A stretch of DNA of 64,000 nt from contig NZ_UWYY01000003.1 of assembly GCF_900608595.1 (NCBI RefSeq), positions 186,001-250,000 on the forward strand, written 5' to 3'. The notes under the pieces are model-generated. The model was not told the origin of the DNA. It saw nothing but the letters and a program-made list of their open reading frames with translations, and searched no databases. This document shows, piece by piece, positions 1 to 7,748 of the stretch. The first letter of the stretch is position 1; each line of letters opens with the position of its first letter. The stretch comes from Promicromonospora panici. GTDB lineage: Bacteria; Actinomycetota; Actinomycetes; Actinomycetales; Cellulomonadaceae. The position numbers and the translations under genes are program-made.

Positions 1-764
1 CGATCGTGTCCTTTACCGGTGGTCCGAGGACCGCGGCGAAGATCACGGCCGCCGCCGGGCCGCGGAAGATGTTGATGGAGCTCGGCGGGAACAACCCGAC
101 GATCGTGTGCGCGGACGCGGTTCTCTCCGACGCAGTGGAGGCGGTCGTGGACGGCGCGTTCGGCGTCGCCGGACAGAACTGTCTGTCGGTCCAGCGTGTC
201 TATGTCCATGCATCGGTCCACGACGAGTTTCTGCACGACGCCGTCGCCCGAACCAAGCGGCTCAGGGTCGGCAGCAAGCATGACCCGGAGACGGACATCG
301 GTCCGCTCGTCAGCGAGGCGGAGGCACAACGTGTGGAGGAGTGGGTCGACGGAGCGGTCGGCTCCGGGGCGACGGTCCACGCGGGCGGTGTCCGACACGG
401 CTCCTTCTATGAGCCGACCATCCTCACCGGCGTCGCCGAGGGATCGCGTGTGCTCACCGACGAGGTCTTCGGCCCGGTCGTGACCGTCATCCCATTCGAG
501 GACCTCGACTCTGCGGTCTCGGCAGCCAACACCAGTGAGTTCGCGCTCCAGGCCGGGGTCTTCACCCAGTCGGTCGAGACGGCGTTCGAAGTGTCGGCTC
601 GGCTGGTCGCGGGAGCCGTCGTCGTCAACGGCACGAGCGACGTGCGCGTGGACTCCATGCCGTTCGGCGGCTTCAAGGGCTCGGGCATCGGACGTGAGGG
701 TGTGCGGTTCACCGTTGAGGCCATGACGGAACCGAAGGCCACGATCCTGAATCTGGTCTCCTAA
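1..764 (+). CDS. aldehyde dehydrogenase, C-terminal part (5' end outside window)
   Basis: C-terminal ~254 codons of an NAD(P)-dependent aldehyde dehydrogenase; the reading frame is open to the window edge, so the start lies upstream. Visible family motifs are SFTGG near the beginning, MELGGNNP with the general-base Glu, GQNC with the catalytic Cys, EVFGPVV and PFGGFKGSG near the C terminus. These place the fragment in the ALDH superfamily and oxidise an aldehyde to the acid. The closest type may be the glyceraldehyde-3-phosphate (non-phosphorylating) or succinate-semialdehyde-like subgroup, but the substrate cannot be told from this half. A terminator-like stem-loop follows about 300 bases downstream. 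Family assignment is confident; substrate is unknown. Confidence 0.93.
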   Translation, partial: IVSFTGGPRTAAKITAAAGPRKMLMELGGNNPTIVCADAVLSDAVEAVVDGAFGVAGQNCLSVQRVYVHASVHDEFLHDAVARTKRLRVGSKHDPETDIGPLVSEAEAQRVEEWVDGAVGSGATVHAGGVRHGSFYEPTILTGVAEGSRVLTDEVFGPVVTVIPFEDLDSAVSAANTSEFALQAGVFTQSVETAFEVSARLVAGAVVVNGTSDVRVDSMPFGGFKGSGIGREGVRFTVEAMTEPKATILNLVS

Positions 765-871
765 GTGCGTCTGCACCGGGACATGAGCACTCACGTCCGG
801 TCCGGGAGCTCCTCGTGACCGCCACCACGCCCTGCCTCGCGGCAATCAATCAGCCTGACCAAGGAGTACCG

Positions 872-1003
872 ATGCGTTTCGTCCACCAGCCCGCAGCCAC
901 GGTCACCGGACCGCTCCAGCCCAAGGGCTGGTCCGGCCGTTGGGACGTGACGGAGACCGTGCGCAAGGTTTACTCCATCGGGGTTCTCGCAGCGGGCGGG
1001 TGA
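872..1003 (+). CDS. possible 43-aa ORF or remnant with good ribosome binding site
   Basis: A short frame starting MRFVHQPAAT is preceded by AAGGAG five bases before the ATG, an unusually good Shine-Dalgarno match, and ends in TGA. I do not recognise the peptide. It may be the surviving 5' end of a gene disrupted when this end was rearranged, or a genuine small protein in the same transcript as the aldehyde dehydrogenase, since the next stem-loop terminator lies only ~70 bases further on. The evidence is the ribosome binding site alone. Confidence 0.3.
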   Translation: MRFVHQPAATVTGPLQPKGWSGRWDVTETVRKVYSIGVLAAGG

Positions 1004-1073
1004 CACGAGCGCCCACCGCCTGGAGCGGGTCAGGGAACGCTAGGACCCCCACCCGAGCTCCAGACAGACCGGA

Positions 1074-1117
1074 AGGGCCCTCTGGCTGAGCATATTTGCT
1101 GAGTCAGAGGGCCCTTT
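1074..1117 (+). terminator. stem-loop terminator
   Basis: Inverted repeat: AGGGCCCTCTG pairs with CAGAGGGCCCT around a loop of about 20 bases, followed by TTT. It probably ends the aldehyde dehydrogenase transcript. Confidence 0.7.
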
Positions 1118-1142
1118 CCATGGTCGGGGCTACAGCGTTGAG

Positions 1143-1217
1143 TCTCAGGACATCCCCGTCGATCACGAGTACAACCAACGACGCCCGCACCACATCGGAG
1201 TCGGACTAACCCCCTGA
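1143..1217 (+). pseudogene. possible C-terminal remnant of an IS3/IS481-type transposase
   Basis: One frame reads HEYNQRRPHH and stops 8 codons later. YN-RRPH motifs near the C terminus are characteristic of rve-type transposases of the IS3/IS481 group. Only ~25 codons remain and no terminal repeats were recognised, so this is a weak call. Confidence 0.3.
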
Positions 1218-1420
1218 TCCGGCCCGCTCTCTGGCAACCACCCGCGCCAGCCGTCGTCGTCGATGAACCCGACGGACCGGCCGGCTACGACACCACCACC
1301 AGCGCTGAGGAAGGACTCGGGGCCCGCAAGGCTGGGCGGGCCACACCTGACACGCCCGAGCCGGGACACACATTTTGGCCGCCAACCCCCGCTAACCCCG
1401 ACCTGTCCGCAAATAACAAA

Positions 1421-1453
1421 TGGCCTGAACCTACGATCCGTAGGTTCAGGCCA
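1421..1453. terminator. perfect stem-loop, probably the original terminator of the tRNA-fMet gene
   Basis: Perfect 14-bp arms (TGGCCTGAACCTAC and its complement) around a 5-base loop, lying immediately outside the left attachment site. Before the element inserted, this hairpin would have been ~25 bases beyond the 3' end of the tRNA gene now at the far end of the element, so it is probably that gene's former terminator. The structure is seen; the history is inferred. Confidence 0.7.
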
Positions 1454-1477
1454 TTCCGATGTCTTGCGACATCACAA

Positions 1478-1515
1478 TCGTAGCGGGGGCAGGATTTGAA
1501 CCTGCGACCTCTGGG
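1478..1515. repeat. left attachment site (attL), partial tRNA-fMet copy
   Basis: 38-bp identical copy of the 3' part of the tRNA-fMet gene (T arm and acceptor strand, read on the minus strand). Identity stops in the anticodon stem, so no functional tRNA can be made. A small inverted repeat (CTGGGAGCC / GGCTCCCAG) starts at its inner end. Confidence 0.88.
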
Positions 1516-1842
1516 AGCCGAAGGGGGCTCCCAGGCCACTACGCATGGACTTGGAAAAACCTGGATTCCCTTGGATTTCCAAGGATTCTCCTTGCTGACC
1601 GAGCCAGGATATCGCGGAACGCATCGGATCGGCAGCGACTGTTTCTGCAGACTAAGTGGATGCCAGTCAAGTCCTTCGTCGGATCATGAGGTAGTCCTCG
1701 GGAAGTATTCGTTGGCGGCAACACAGCGGCGGGACTGGAAAGCGGGAATGGTCAGTTGCGCCTGCTCGGCGCAGCAACGAGGGACGACGGCCACCCTGTT
1801 GCGGGCGCATGCAACGGCTCATGCCCAGTAGCGTTTGACGCG
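1516..1842. other. non-coding left end of the element
   Basis: No convincing gene. It holds the inner arm of the hairpin that begins in attL and a small dyad (CCTTGG-ATTT-CCAAGG) near 1569-1584 that shares CCAAGGATTC with the terminator at the other end of the element. Apparent frames here read GFEPATS, the usual artefact of translating tRNA 3' ends. Confidence 0.5.
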
Positions 1843-2466
1843 CTACGAGACGGCGCGGGTCGAGACTCGTCGCCTGACCCACGACGGCTCAGTGCCCCGC
1901 TCGCGAGTCGGATCGAGGAGGCGCTGTTCCGTGCGCGCGATGATTCCAAGGAATGTCGCGTCGTCGCCGTATGCGCGCGCCAAGATCAATCCGCCCTGGA
2001 TCGCCGCGACCGCGTCCAGCGCGCGGTCGGCCGCTTCCTGCGGTGAGATTCCACCTGTGCGCAGCGCTTCTGCCAGTGCGTCGACCCAGTCAGTAAAGTA
2101 GGCCCGGACGACTCCAGCGAAGGCGTCCTGCTCCTCACCCAACGTCATCGAGGCGAACAAGCACACGCGTTCGCGCGAGATGAAGTAGTCGGCCACCTCC
2201 TGCGACATCGCCTCGATTGCTGTCGCGGAATCGTGGGCGGCGCGCAGGGGAGAGAAGATCCGCTCCTCGAACCAATCGCCCACCTGCTCGAGAACGGCGC
2301 GGGCCATGTCCGCCTTCCCCTCGGGGAAGAAGTGGTACAGACTGCCACGGCCGATGCCCGTCTCCTGCTGGATAACGGACAACGAGCTGCTCTCGAACCC
2401 TCGCCGGCGGAAGACACCGGCGAGGGCACGGACGGCGTCCGAGCGTTCGAGGAGGGTGCGGGCCAT
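1843..2466 (-). CDS. TetR/AcrR family transcriptional regulator
   Basis: 207-aa one-component repressor. Residues 8-50 form the TetR DNA-binding domain (ALAGVFRRRGFESSSLSVI, then TGIGRGSLYHFFPEGKADM), followed by an all-helical ligand-binding domain. The helix-turn-helix style (GRGSLYHFFPEGK) matches the LmrA/YxaF-like branch of the family. The ATG overlaps the TAA stop of the DUF1348 gene by one base (TAATG), so the two are translationally coupled and transcribed from one promoter. Two operator-like dyads upstream of that promoter make autorepression likely. The inducer is unknown. A start further upstream in the same frame would run antisense through DUF1348 and is rejected. Confidence 0.9.
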   Translation of the reverse strand: MARTLLERSDAVRALAGVFRRRGFESSSLSVIQQETGIGRGSLYHFFPEGKADMARAVLEQVGDWFEERIFSPLRAAHDSATAIEAMSQEVADYFISRERVCLFASMTLGEEQDAFAGVVRAYFTDWVDALAEALRTGGISPQEAADRALDAVAAIQGGLILARAYGDDATFLGIIARTEQRLLDPTRERGTEPSWVRRRVSTRAVS

Positions 2467-2933
2467 TACAGTCCGAGTTCGCTCAGGCCGGGGTGATCTG
2501 CGGGACGAGGACCGGACGCATCCCAGAAGAACTTCCGCTCGGATTCGTCGATCGCGACATCGTTGATGCTCGCATGGCGGTGCGTCATGAGGCCGTCCTG
2601 GTCGAAGTGCCAGTTCTCGTTGCCGTAGGCACGGAACCACTGACCCGAAGCGTCGTGGTACTCGTACGCGAAACGCACGGCAATCACGTCGCCAGTGTAG
2701 GCCCACAGCTCCTTGATGAGCCGATAGTCGAGCTCGCGCTCCCACTTGCCGGTGAGGAACTCGACGATGGCGGGGCGGCCCTGCACGAAGGTGGAGCGGT
2801 TGCGCCACCAGCTGTCCTCGCTGTACGCGAGGGAGATGCGCTCCGGGTCACGGGTGTTCCAGCCATCCTCGGCGGCGCGAACCTTCTGGATGGCGGTCTC
2901 TTCGGTGAACGGGGGCAGAGGGGGACGAGACAT
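2466..2933 (-). CDS. DUF1348 / SnoaL-like (NTF2 fold) protein
   Basis: 155-aa small protein of the NTF2-like superfamily, DUF1348 family. Recognisable stretches are [61 protein letters not shown] and a C-terminal [10 protein letters not shown]. Members of this family are conserved and catalysis has not been assigned to them. It is the first gene of a two-gene operon with a TetR repressor, the layout of a small-molecule-induced detoxification switch. AAGGA six bases before the ATG supports the start. What the cavity binds is unknown. Confidence 0.88.
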   Translation of the reverse strand: MSRPPLPPFTEETAIQKVRAAEDGWNTRDPERISLAYSEDSWWRNRSTFVQGRPAIVEFLTGKWERELDYRLIKELWAYTGDVIAVRFAYEYHDASGQWFRAYGNENWHFDQDGLMTHRHASINDVAIDESERKFFWDASGPRPADHPGLSELGL

Positions 2934-2954
2934 GATGAATCCTTGATTAGTAGG

Positions 2955-2993
2955 AGGTTGTACTGATCAGTACAACCTGTACCGGACAGTACA
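2955..2993. promoter_or_regulatory. tandem operator for the TetR regulator
   Basis: A perfect 24-bp palindrome at 2955-2978 has core GTACTGATCAGTAC. Immediately beside it is a second GTAC-N6-GTAC site (2979-2992), with centres 19 bp apart, close to two helical turns. The pair lies just upstream of the DUF1348-tetR operon, as expected for cooperative autoregulation. The dyads are seen; the ligand and protein are inferred. Confidence 0.75.
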
Positions 2994-3165
2994 GAGCAAG
3001 TGCGCGACTGTCAAGCCATTCGCGACCAGGTCCGACTCAGGTGATCCCGCACATGGTCGGCGAAGGCGCAGCTGCGCTTGAACGCATGGTCGAGGAGTCG
3101 TTCGATCCGCTCTATGCGCAGCGACTGCAGCAAGCGCGGCTGCAATTGCAGTTGCGTGGGGGCGC

Positions 3166-3279
3166 TTAGGACGCGTTCGAAGAGTGTTTCGCCCAGGCGA
3201 TGGCGGCGTTGAGGACCACGGCGGCACGGTAGATCACGGCGTGCTTGTCATATCTGGTCGCCAGTCCGCGCCACTGCTT
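3166..3279 (-). pseudogene. C-terminal remnant of an IS5-family transposase
   Basis: About 37 codons reading KQWRGLATRYDKHAVIYRAA and ending at a stop codon. KQWRGLATRYDK is the conserved C-terminal block of IS5-family DDE transposases. Upstream codons quickly lose similarity, so most of the gene is gone. No terminal inverted repeats were identified. Confidence 0.75.
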
Positions 3280-3317
3280 ACGGGTGCGCCGGGATCGAAC
3301 GGCGCGTCGCTGCCGGG

Positions 3318-3480
3318 GTGCACGAAGCCACCTCGGCGGTCATGTCGGGGGCCGGTCACGCCGGCGAACGACTCGCCGAGGCGTGGCACGCGGCTTTCGC
3401 GCTCGACCCAGATCACTGGAAGGCGTACAACCTGGCCGTCAAGGCGGTCGAGGACGCTGTCAGTGCATCGCACCTGGTCC
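3318..3480 (+). pseudogene. fragment of an actinobacterial hypothetical protein
   Basis: The stretch AGERLAEAWHAAFALDP then WKAYNLAVKAVEDAV resembles the C-terminal region of a family of actinobacterial hypothetical proteins, from memory of the pattern only. After this the frame runs into unrelated sequence that reads better on the other strand. I treat it as a fragment of unknown function. Confidence 0.4.
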
Positions 3481-3514
3481 GGGCTGCCTCCTGGGCCACC
3501 TGCCTCCGTACCAG

Positions 3515-3652
3515 GAGGAGGCCGCTAATCGACACGGCGGGGGCGGGCACGCGCTGCGACAGCTTCACGGAACCGTCGGAGCCGACCCGGCTGGTCCGGT
3601 GCCCGAGCGCGGAGTTCGACCAGCGTCCGAAGAGCTGCTCGACGTAGGCGGA
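3515..3652 (-). pseudogene. fragment of a mannitol dehydrogenase / hexuronate reductase family gene
   Basis: The minus strand encodes ALGHRTSRVGSDGSVKL-QRV, the C-terminal motif of the long-chain mannitol dehydrogenase family (mannitol dehydrogenase, fructuronate and tagaturonate reductases). Only ~46 codons remain, joined on both sides to unrelated sequence. With the truncated LacI regulator beside it, this looks like the scar of a lost sugar-catabolic locus. Confidence 0.6.
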
Positions 3653-3719
3653 ATGGGTAGCTGGCGCCGATCGACACCAGTCCGACGCCACACCACTACC
3701 GGGCCATCGAGACCGCGGG

Positions 3720-4223
3720 TCAGGGTGCGCTGCTCTCTGCGCCGGGCCGCGTGGCGGTGGTCAAGGTGACGCAGACGTATGGCGCGATGGTTACCGCGTC
3801 GATGTTCGGCGCGTCCCCGTCGGGGTTGCCGATCACGATGTCGCCGTCCTGGGCCTGGGAGAGGGTCATGTCGACGGCCCGGGCGATGTCGTCCGGACGT
3901 CTCGACTCGATCACCGTGATCATCACGACGTAGCCGGCCGCACGGGCGGCCTCCTCGATGCCCTGCAGAGTCGCCGCATAACCGAAGCGCGCCGTGTTGC
4001 GGGCAAACACACCGATCGTCGACCGCTTTCCACTGACCAGGGTCTGGGCGGCCGCGTTCGGCCGGTACCCGAGCTCGTCGACCGCCGCCTGCACCTTCGT
4101 GCGCAACTTCTCGCTGACCGGCGTACGCCCGGTGAGGACGCGCGAAACCGTCGAGAGGCTCACCCCCGCCTTCGCCGCGACATCGACCAACCCCGGCGGC
4201 CTGCGCCTCGTCTCCATCCGCAC
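3720..4223 (-). pseudogene. truncated LacI-family regulator
   Basis: The N-terminal helix-turn-helix is complete: GLVDVAAKAGVSLSTVSRVL, followed by the hinge-helix region GYRPNAAAQTLVSGKRSTIG. About 75 residues of the periplasmic-binding-like domain follow. Family members are ~330 aa; this frame stops at 167 after an unrelated tail (TTATRPGAESSAP), so the effector-binding and dimerisation domain is cut. It could still bind DNA weakly, but a functional sugar-responsive repressor is unlikely. Confidence 0.75.
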
Positions 4224-4242
4224 AGGCTATGGCAAACGTTGG

Positions 4243-4362
4243 TCAGGCGATCGGCGGCCCGAAGTCTTTCGCGATCTGCCGGACCGGGGCCTCGCCACGC
4301 CGAGCGACGGCCACGACGTCGTCGCGGAACTCCTTGGGGTGGGGTCTGGGCACAGTGAACAT
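4243..4362 (-). pseudogene. N-terminal fragment of an IS3-family OrfA transposase
   Basis: 39 codons reading MFTVPRPHPKEFRDDVVAVA then RQIAKDFG, the start of the helix-turn-helix of IS3-family OrfA. The frame ends abruptly instead of continuing through the recognition helix and leucine zipper. It abuts the truncated lacI gene. Confidence 0.7.
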
Positions 4363-4446
4363 CCCTCCAGCGATGCCTGTCGGCACCACAAGTCAGGTGT
4401 CACCTATCCGTGCAGCAGTCCCACCATCGCGCAGCACCGACTAGTC

Positions 4447-4606
4447 CTACAGCCGTAGATCGGGTCGGAGGCCTGCGGTGATGCTGCCCTCGCGTCGTTG
4501 GTGGTGGGCGCGGCGAGTGCGGCGCTGATGGCGTCGGCACCATCTGGACCAGGACAGGATGTGCTGGGCCGTGGTCGCGGTTCGGTTCAGGAGGCTGGTG
4601 AACAGC
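4447..4606 (-). pseudogene. C-terminal remnant of an IS transposase (copy 1)
   Basis: The minus frame ends HILSWSRWCRRHQRRTRRAH followed by a short Arg-rich tail and TAG. W-RRHQ-RAR-AH tails are seen at the C terminus of IS701-like transposases, so this is probably one such end, with a stop codon just upstream. Its end sequence (ACTAGT-CTACAGCC, then AGATCGGG and GGCCTGCGG) recurs at 7188-7227, on the other side of the M20/LysR genes. Confidence 0.5.
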
Positions 4607-4695
4607 CGTCAGGCTTCGCCGAGCGTGATCGTGACGAGTCCCGCGCCGCCGTCGTCGGTCTCGGCGGAGCCCGAAGGCCGGCATGATCGCGGGGG

Positions 4696-4733
4696 TGGCC
4701 TGAGAGCAGACTTTCTAGCCTGCTCTCAGGCCA
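4696..4733. terminator. stem-loop terminator of the M20 peptidase gene
   Basis: 14-bp perfect arms (TGGCCTGAGAGCAG and complement) around a 10-base loop, ~50 bases beyond the stop codon of the minus-strand M20 gene. Confidence 0.7.
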
Positions 4734-4781
4734 GGCATCGATGTATGGCAGCCGCCCGCCTGGTCAACCGTCACATTCGGA

Positions 4782-6077
4782 CTAGTGGTGAGCTCCGCAG
4801 CGGCGAGCTGTGAGCACCGCGAGCGAATGTGTGCTGCGGATCAGCTCGTCGATGTCGACTCGCTCGCGGGGGCCGTGGGCGAGGCGGACATCGCCGGGTC
4901 CGTAGTGGAGGCTAGGGATGCCGCCCATCCCGCTGTAGAGGCGTAGATCGCTCCCGTACGGCGCGCCGCTCAGGGAGGCGTCGCGGCCCTCCGAGACCAG
5001 AATGGAGTCGACGACCTCCCCCACCAGAGGGTGAGCGGGGTCGATGCGGCCGCTGGCGAACTGGCCGCCCGGCCAAGTGACCTCGACCGGATGATCGCGC
5101 AGCCACGGATCACGGGCACTGGCGTCAGCGACCGCTCGCTCAAGGGATGCTCGAGCCGCGGCTGGTGGCTCATCGATCTGTACGCCGAAGCGTCCCTCTG
5201 CGACGAGGAGGTCGGGAACGCTGCTGGCCCAGTCGCCGGTCCGGACGACGCCGATCGAGATGGGATAAGGCAGGGGGTTTCCAGCGAAGAGGGAGTCCGG
5301 ATGCGCGTTGCGCTCGCGCTCGAGTTCGGCGATCGCGGCGTAGACAGGTAGGAACGCATCGAGCGCGCTTTGTCCAGCTAGCTTTGAGCTTGCGTGGGTG
5401 GCGCGACCGGGAACGCGCAGCTGAAAGGTCAGCGCTCCAGCGTTCGCCACCACGACGTTGCCGCTGGTGGGCTCGGTGATTACCGCTGCTTCCCCGCGGT
5501 GTCCACGCAGCATCGTCGCGAATGCGCCAAGGCCGCCGTCCTCCTCGCTGATGACCGCGTGGAGTGCGAATGGGCGCTCCAGCGTCACGCCGGAGACGAC
5601 CAGCGCGCGCGCGACGGCGAGATTCGCTGCGACCCCGGCCTTCATGTCGCATGCGCCGCGGCCGTGAATGGCGTTCTGCCGTATGGCGCCACTAAAAGGG
5701 TTGCGGTCGTCCCAGTTATCGAGGTCACCGGTAGGAACCACATCGACGTGGCCCTGCAAGACCAGTGCGGGAACGCCCTCCGGCCCCAAGACGCCGACTA
5801 CGCCGTAGCCCTCGACCCGGGGCGCCTCGGTGCCGGGGTAGTCCGGGTGCGCCGCGAGGTCGTCCAGGTCGAGCTTCCACGTGTCGACGTCAAACCCGAG
5901 TGTCGCGAGCTGGCTGGCGTGCCACTGCTGCAGCTCGGACTCCGCATCGCTGCCCGTGAGGCTGGGGAGCCGGATCATGGCCACAAGTTCCTCGACGAGT
6001 GCGTGCTCGTCGATAGCGTCAAGAACAGCGGCTTCGGCCCGAGTCAGTTCGACGCCAGGCACTGAGGTTTCCTTCAT
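4782..6077 (-). CDS. M20 family metallopeptidase (ArgE/DapE-like deacylase)
   Basis: 431-aa zinc amidohydrolase of the ArgE/DapE/CPG2 group, which removes an acyl or peptidyl group from an amino-acid-like substrate. Metal and catalytic motifs are in order: QGHVDVVPTGD, GRGACDMKAG (bridging Asp), ISEEDGG (catalytic Glu pair), TEPT, and a C-terminal AHGPRE supplying the last His. The lid/dimerisation domain lies between VANAGALTFQLRV and the C-terminal part. The ATG at 6077 is chosen because residues upstream have no family similarity. It is divergently transcribed from a LysR regulator across 75 bp, so that regulator probably controls it. The pair lies between two remnants of one IS family. 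Substrate is unknown. Confidence 0.9.
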   Translation of the reverse strand: MKETSVPGVELTRAEAAVLDAIDEHALVEELVAMIRLPSLTGSDAESELQQWHASQLATLGFDVDTWKLDLDDLAAHPDYPGTEAPRVEGYGVVGVLGPEGVPALVLQGHVDVVPTGDLDNWDDRNPFSGAIRQNAIHGRGACDMKAGVAANLAVARALVVSGVTLERPFALHAVISEEDGGLGAFATMLRGHRGEAAVITEPTSGNVVVANAGALTFQLRVPGRATHASSKLAGQSALDAFLPVYAAIAELERERNAHPDSLFAGNPLPYPISIGVVRTGDWASSVPDLLVAEGRFGVQIDEPPAAARASLERAVADASARDPWLRDHPVEVTWPGGQFASGRIDPAHPLVGEVVDSILVSEGRDASLSGAPYGSDLRLYSGMGGIPSLHYGPGDVRLAHGPRERVDIDELIRSTHSLAVLTARRCGAHH

Positions 6078-6138
6078 GGCGCCGAAGTTAGCCGCGACCG
6101 CGCCATCGACGGAATAGCAGAATATTGCAGAGAGTGTC

Positions 6139-6149
6139 ATAGAATCTAT
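6139..6149. promoter_or_regulatory. dyad in the M20-lysR divergent promoter
   Basis: ATAGA-A-TCTAT is a perfect dyad that overlaps a TAGAAT box lying 7 bases before the lysR GTG. A regulator bound here would cover the lysR -10 region, consistent with LysR autorepression and control of the divergent M20 gene. The dyad is seen; the role is inferred. Confidence 0.45.
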
Positions 6150-6152
6150 CAG

Positions 6153-7109
6153 GTGCTCCAGGCTCAGCAACTTCGCGTCCTCGTAGCCATCCGGGACAGC
6201 GGATCGCTGACCGGCGCCGCAAACGCGCTTGGTTATGGCGTTCCGACCATCGCCCACCACCTCGCGTCCTTGGAACGGCATTTCAAGGTCCAGCTGGTGG
6301 AGCGGGACCACCGTGGTGCACGGCTCACCCCGCTCGGCCTCGTGTTCGTCGCCGAGGCCGAGGAGATACTGGTGCGCCTGGACCGCGCTGAACGGCTGGT
6401 GACCACGCAGCGTGACCTTGGCATGTCCACCGTGCGCGTCGGCACATTTGCCTCGATCGGGTCACAACTGCTGCCCCGCGCTATCCGTCGGCTGAGGGCG
6501 CGGATGCAGGTGCAAGTCGAGGTCGTCGAAGCCGAACCCACCGAGGTCGTCGAGCTCCTGCACTCCGGAGAGCTCCATGCCGGCATCATCTACGACTCCG
6601 CCGACGACCCCGCTTTCGCCACAGCCGACCTCGAGCTCACCGTTCTACTCGAAGAGCACTACCGCGTGCTCGTCTCCGACACCAGCCCATTCGCGGCGCT
6701 TCCTGCGATCGACCTCGCCGACCTCGCCGACGCCGACTGGATCTGCAGCCGCGACAAGAACGAAACCTCGGACCGCGTGCTGCGGCGCGCCTGCCAATCG
6801 GTCGGGTTCAAGCCCAAGGTCCTCATGCGCACAGACGATCTCAACATGATTCACGGCCTCGTCGCCGAAGGACTGGGCTGCACCCTCACCACTCAAGCCG
6901 CGGTCGACACTCGCTTCGCGGTCGAACCACGCCCCACCGCCCAATACCTCGGGCTGCGCCGAACGTCCTTCGTACGCCGCGGCAAAGTCGCTCCACAAGC
7001 AGTCGACGAACTCCACGAAATTCTAGTCGGCCTGCTGCCGAATGACCGACTTGATCGCCGATCGTCCCGCAGTGAAACCGCGCGAAGCGACAGCAGGCGG
7101 CCAAAATGA
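6153..7109 (+). CDS. LysR family transcriptional regulator
   Basis: 318 aa with the N-terminal winged helix (LRVLVAIRDSGSLTGAANAL, then PTIAHHLASLERHFKVQLVE) and a LysR substrate-binding domain from about residue 90 (VRVGTFASIGSQLLPRAIRR). It reads divergently from the M20 peptidase gene. The start is GTG; a TAGAAT box ends 7 bases before it and no Shine-Dalgarno is present, so the mRNA is probably leaderless. Likely a co-inducer-dependent activator of the peptidase gene and repressor of itself, the usual LysR arrangement. The C terminus (~20 residues, RSSRSETARSDSRRPK) is basic and may be extended by fusion to IS debris. Confidence 0.9.
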   Translation: MLQAQQLRVLVAIRDSGSLTGAANALGYGVPTIAHHLASLERHFKVQLVERDHRGARLTPLGLVFVAEAEEILVRLDRAERLVTTQRDLGMSTVRVGTFASIGSQLLPRAIRRLRARMQVQVEVVEAEPTEVVELLHSGELHAGIIYDSADDPAFATADLELTVLLEEHYRVLVSDTSPFAALPAIDLADLADADWICSRDKNETSDRVLRRACQSVGFKPKVLMRTDDLNMIHGLVAEGLGCTLTTQAAVDTRFAVEPRPTAQYLGLRRTSFVRRGKVAPQAVDELHEILVGLLPNDRLDRRSSRSETARSDSRRPK

Positions 7110-7417
7110 TGCCGCGATGACGCCGGGATCCGCGAGCCGGTCCGTGATTGCCCGTCGACCAAGCAACCTCCGCAGCGAATGTCGGCACTAGTACTACAGC
7201 CATGGATCGGGCCGTTGGCCTGCGGCGACGTCGGATGTGAGGCGGGCATCACCAGGATGCTTTGTTGCTTGTGCTGAACGGGAAGACCGCGGCAGTGGCC
7301 GTGGCCGCTGGCCTTTGGCGTGCGAGGGCCTGAACCTCCGTCCAGAAGCCGTTCGACGGGGCGGTCATGTCAGCTCTCTGAGCTGAGCGGTCATGTCGCC
7401 ACCTGCGTCGCCGGTGT
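7110..7417. other. IS debris downstream of lysR
   Basis: No intact gene. The first part contains the second copy of the IS end described separately; the rest (7281-7417) shows no recognisable coding signal. Confidence 0.5.
7194..7280 (-). pseudogene. C-terminal remnant of an IS transposase (copy 2)
   Basis: The minus frame ends AAGQRPDPWL and TAG; copy 1 ends ITAGLRPDLRL and TAG. Flanking nucleotides also match (ACTAGT, one base, CTACAGCC, then GATCGGG and GGCCTGCGG). Both copies have the same orientation and flank the M20-lysR pair. Confidence 0.45.
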
Positions 7418-7588
7418 TCACCGTTCCCTGGAGCTCGAGAGGAGGGCGTGCATCTCGGTATCGGCCTTGGGGCAGTGCTCGACGCCCTTCAGGACCACGA
7501 AGACGTCGTTCGGGCCCAGCACGACGTCGCGATCACGGAGCTGAATGGTCAGGACGCCGCTGACCACCATGAACAGCCCGTCCGCGTC
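7418..7588 (-). pseudogene. truncated cupin-domain gene
   Basis: The 56 C-terminal codons of a small cupin protein: LFMVVSGVLTIQLRDRDVVL, then PNDVFVVLKGVEHCPKA. This is the second half of the cupin barrel, including the GVEH motif. The N-terminal half is missing and the frame is fused directly to the integrase remnant upstream. Confidence 0.7.
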
Positions 7589-7742
7589 TCGCTCGGCGGC
7601 CGTTCGGGTCTCCCCGTTGGCCTGCACGCGTCGGAGCGTGCCGTCGTCGTCGCGCACTCGTGCGCGCGCGGTAGACGTCGTCCGCCATCTTGGTCCATTC
7701 GATGGTCCCGAACGTACCGACCGGGGTCCGTGGCCTAGCCAT
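7589..7742 (-). pseudogene. 5' remnant of the element's tyrosine-recombinase integrase, frameshifted
   Basis: Starts MARPRTPVGTFGTIEW, the usual N terminus of the arm-binding domain of actinobacterial phage-type integrases. After YRART the frame shifts (+1 or -2) and continues VRDDDGTLRRVQANGETR then TAAER. The sequence then passes without a break into a cupin fragment, so the core-binding and catalytic domains are absent. The ATG lies 6 bases after the excisionase stop, the usual xis-int spacing. Cause of death is a deletion; the frameshift could also be a sequencing error. Confidence 0.8.
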
Positions 7743-7748
7743 GGTGAA

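Noticed and set aside
1478-1515. Second tRNA gene at the left end
   Set aside because: Only the T arm and acceptor strand are present; identity stops in the anticodon stem, so it is an att repeat, not a tRNA.
1459-1689. Short plus-strand protein containing GFEPATS
   Set aside because: This string is the translation of a tRNA 3' end and a classic annotation artefact; here it marks the attachment site.
3041-3169. 42-codon plus-strand ORF starting VIPHMVGEG
   Set aside because: No Shine-Dalgarno or -10 box, no recognised similarity, and its stop overlaps the IS5 remnant; probably debris.
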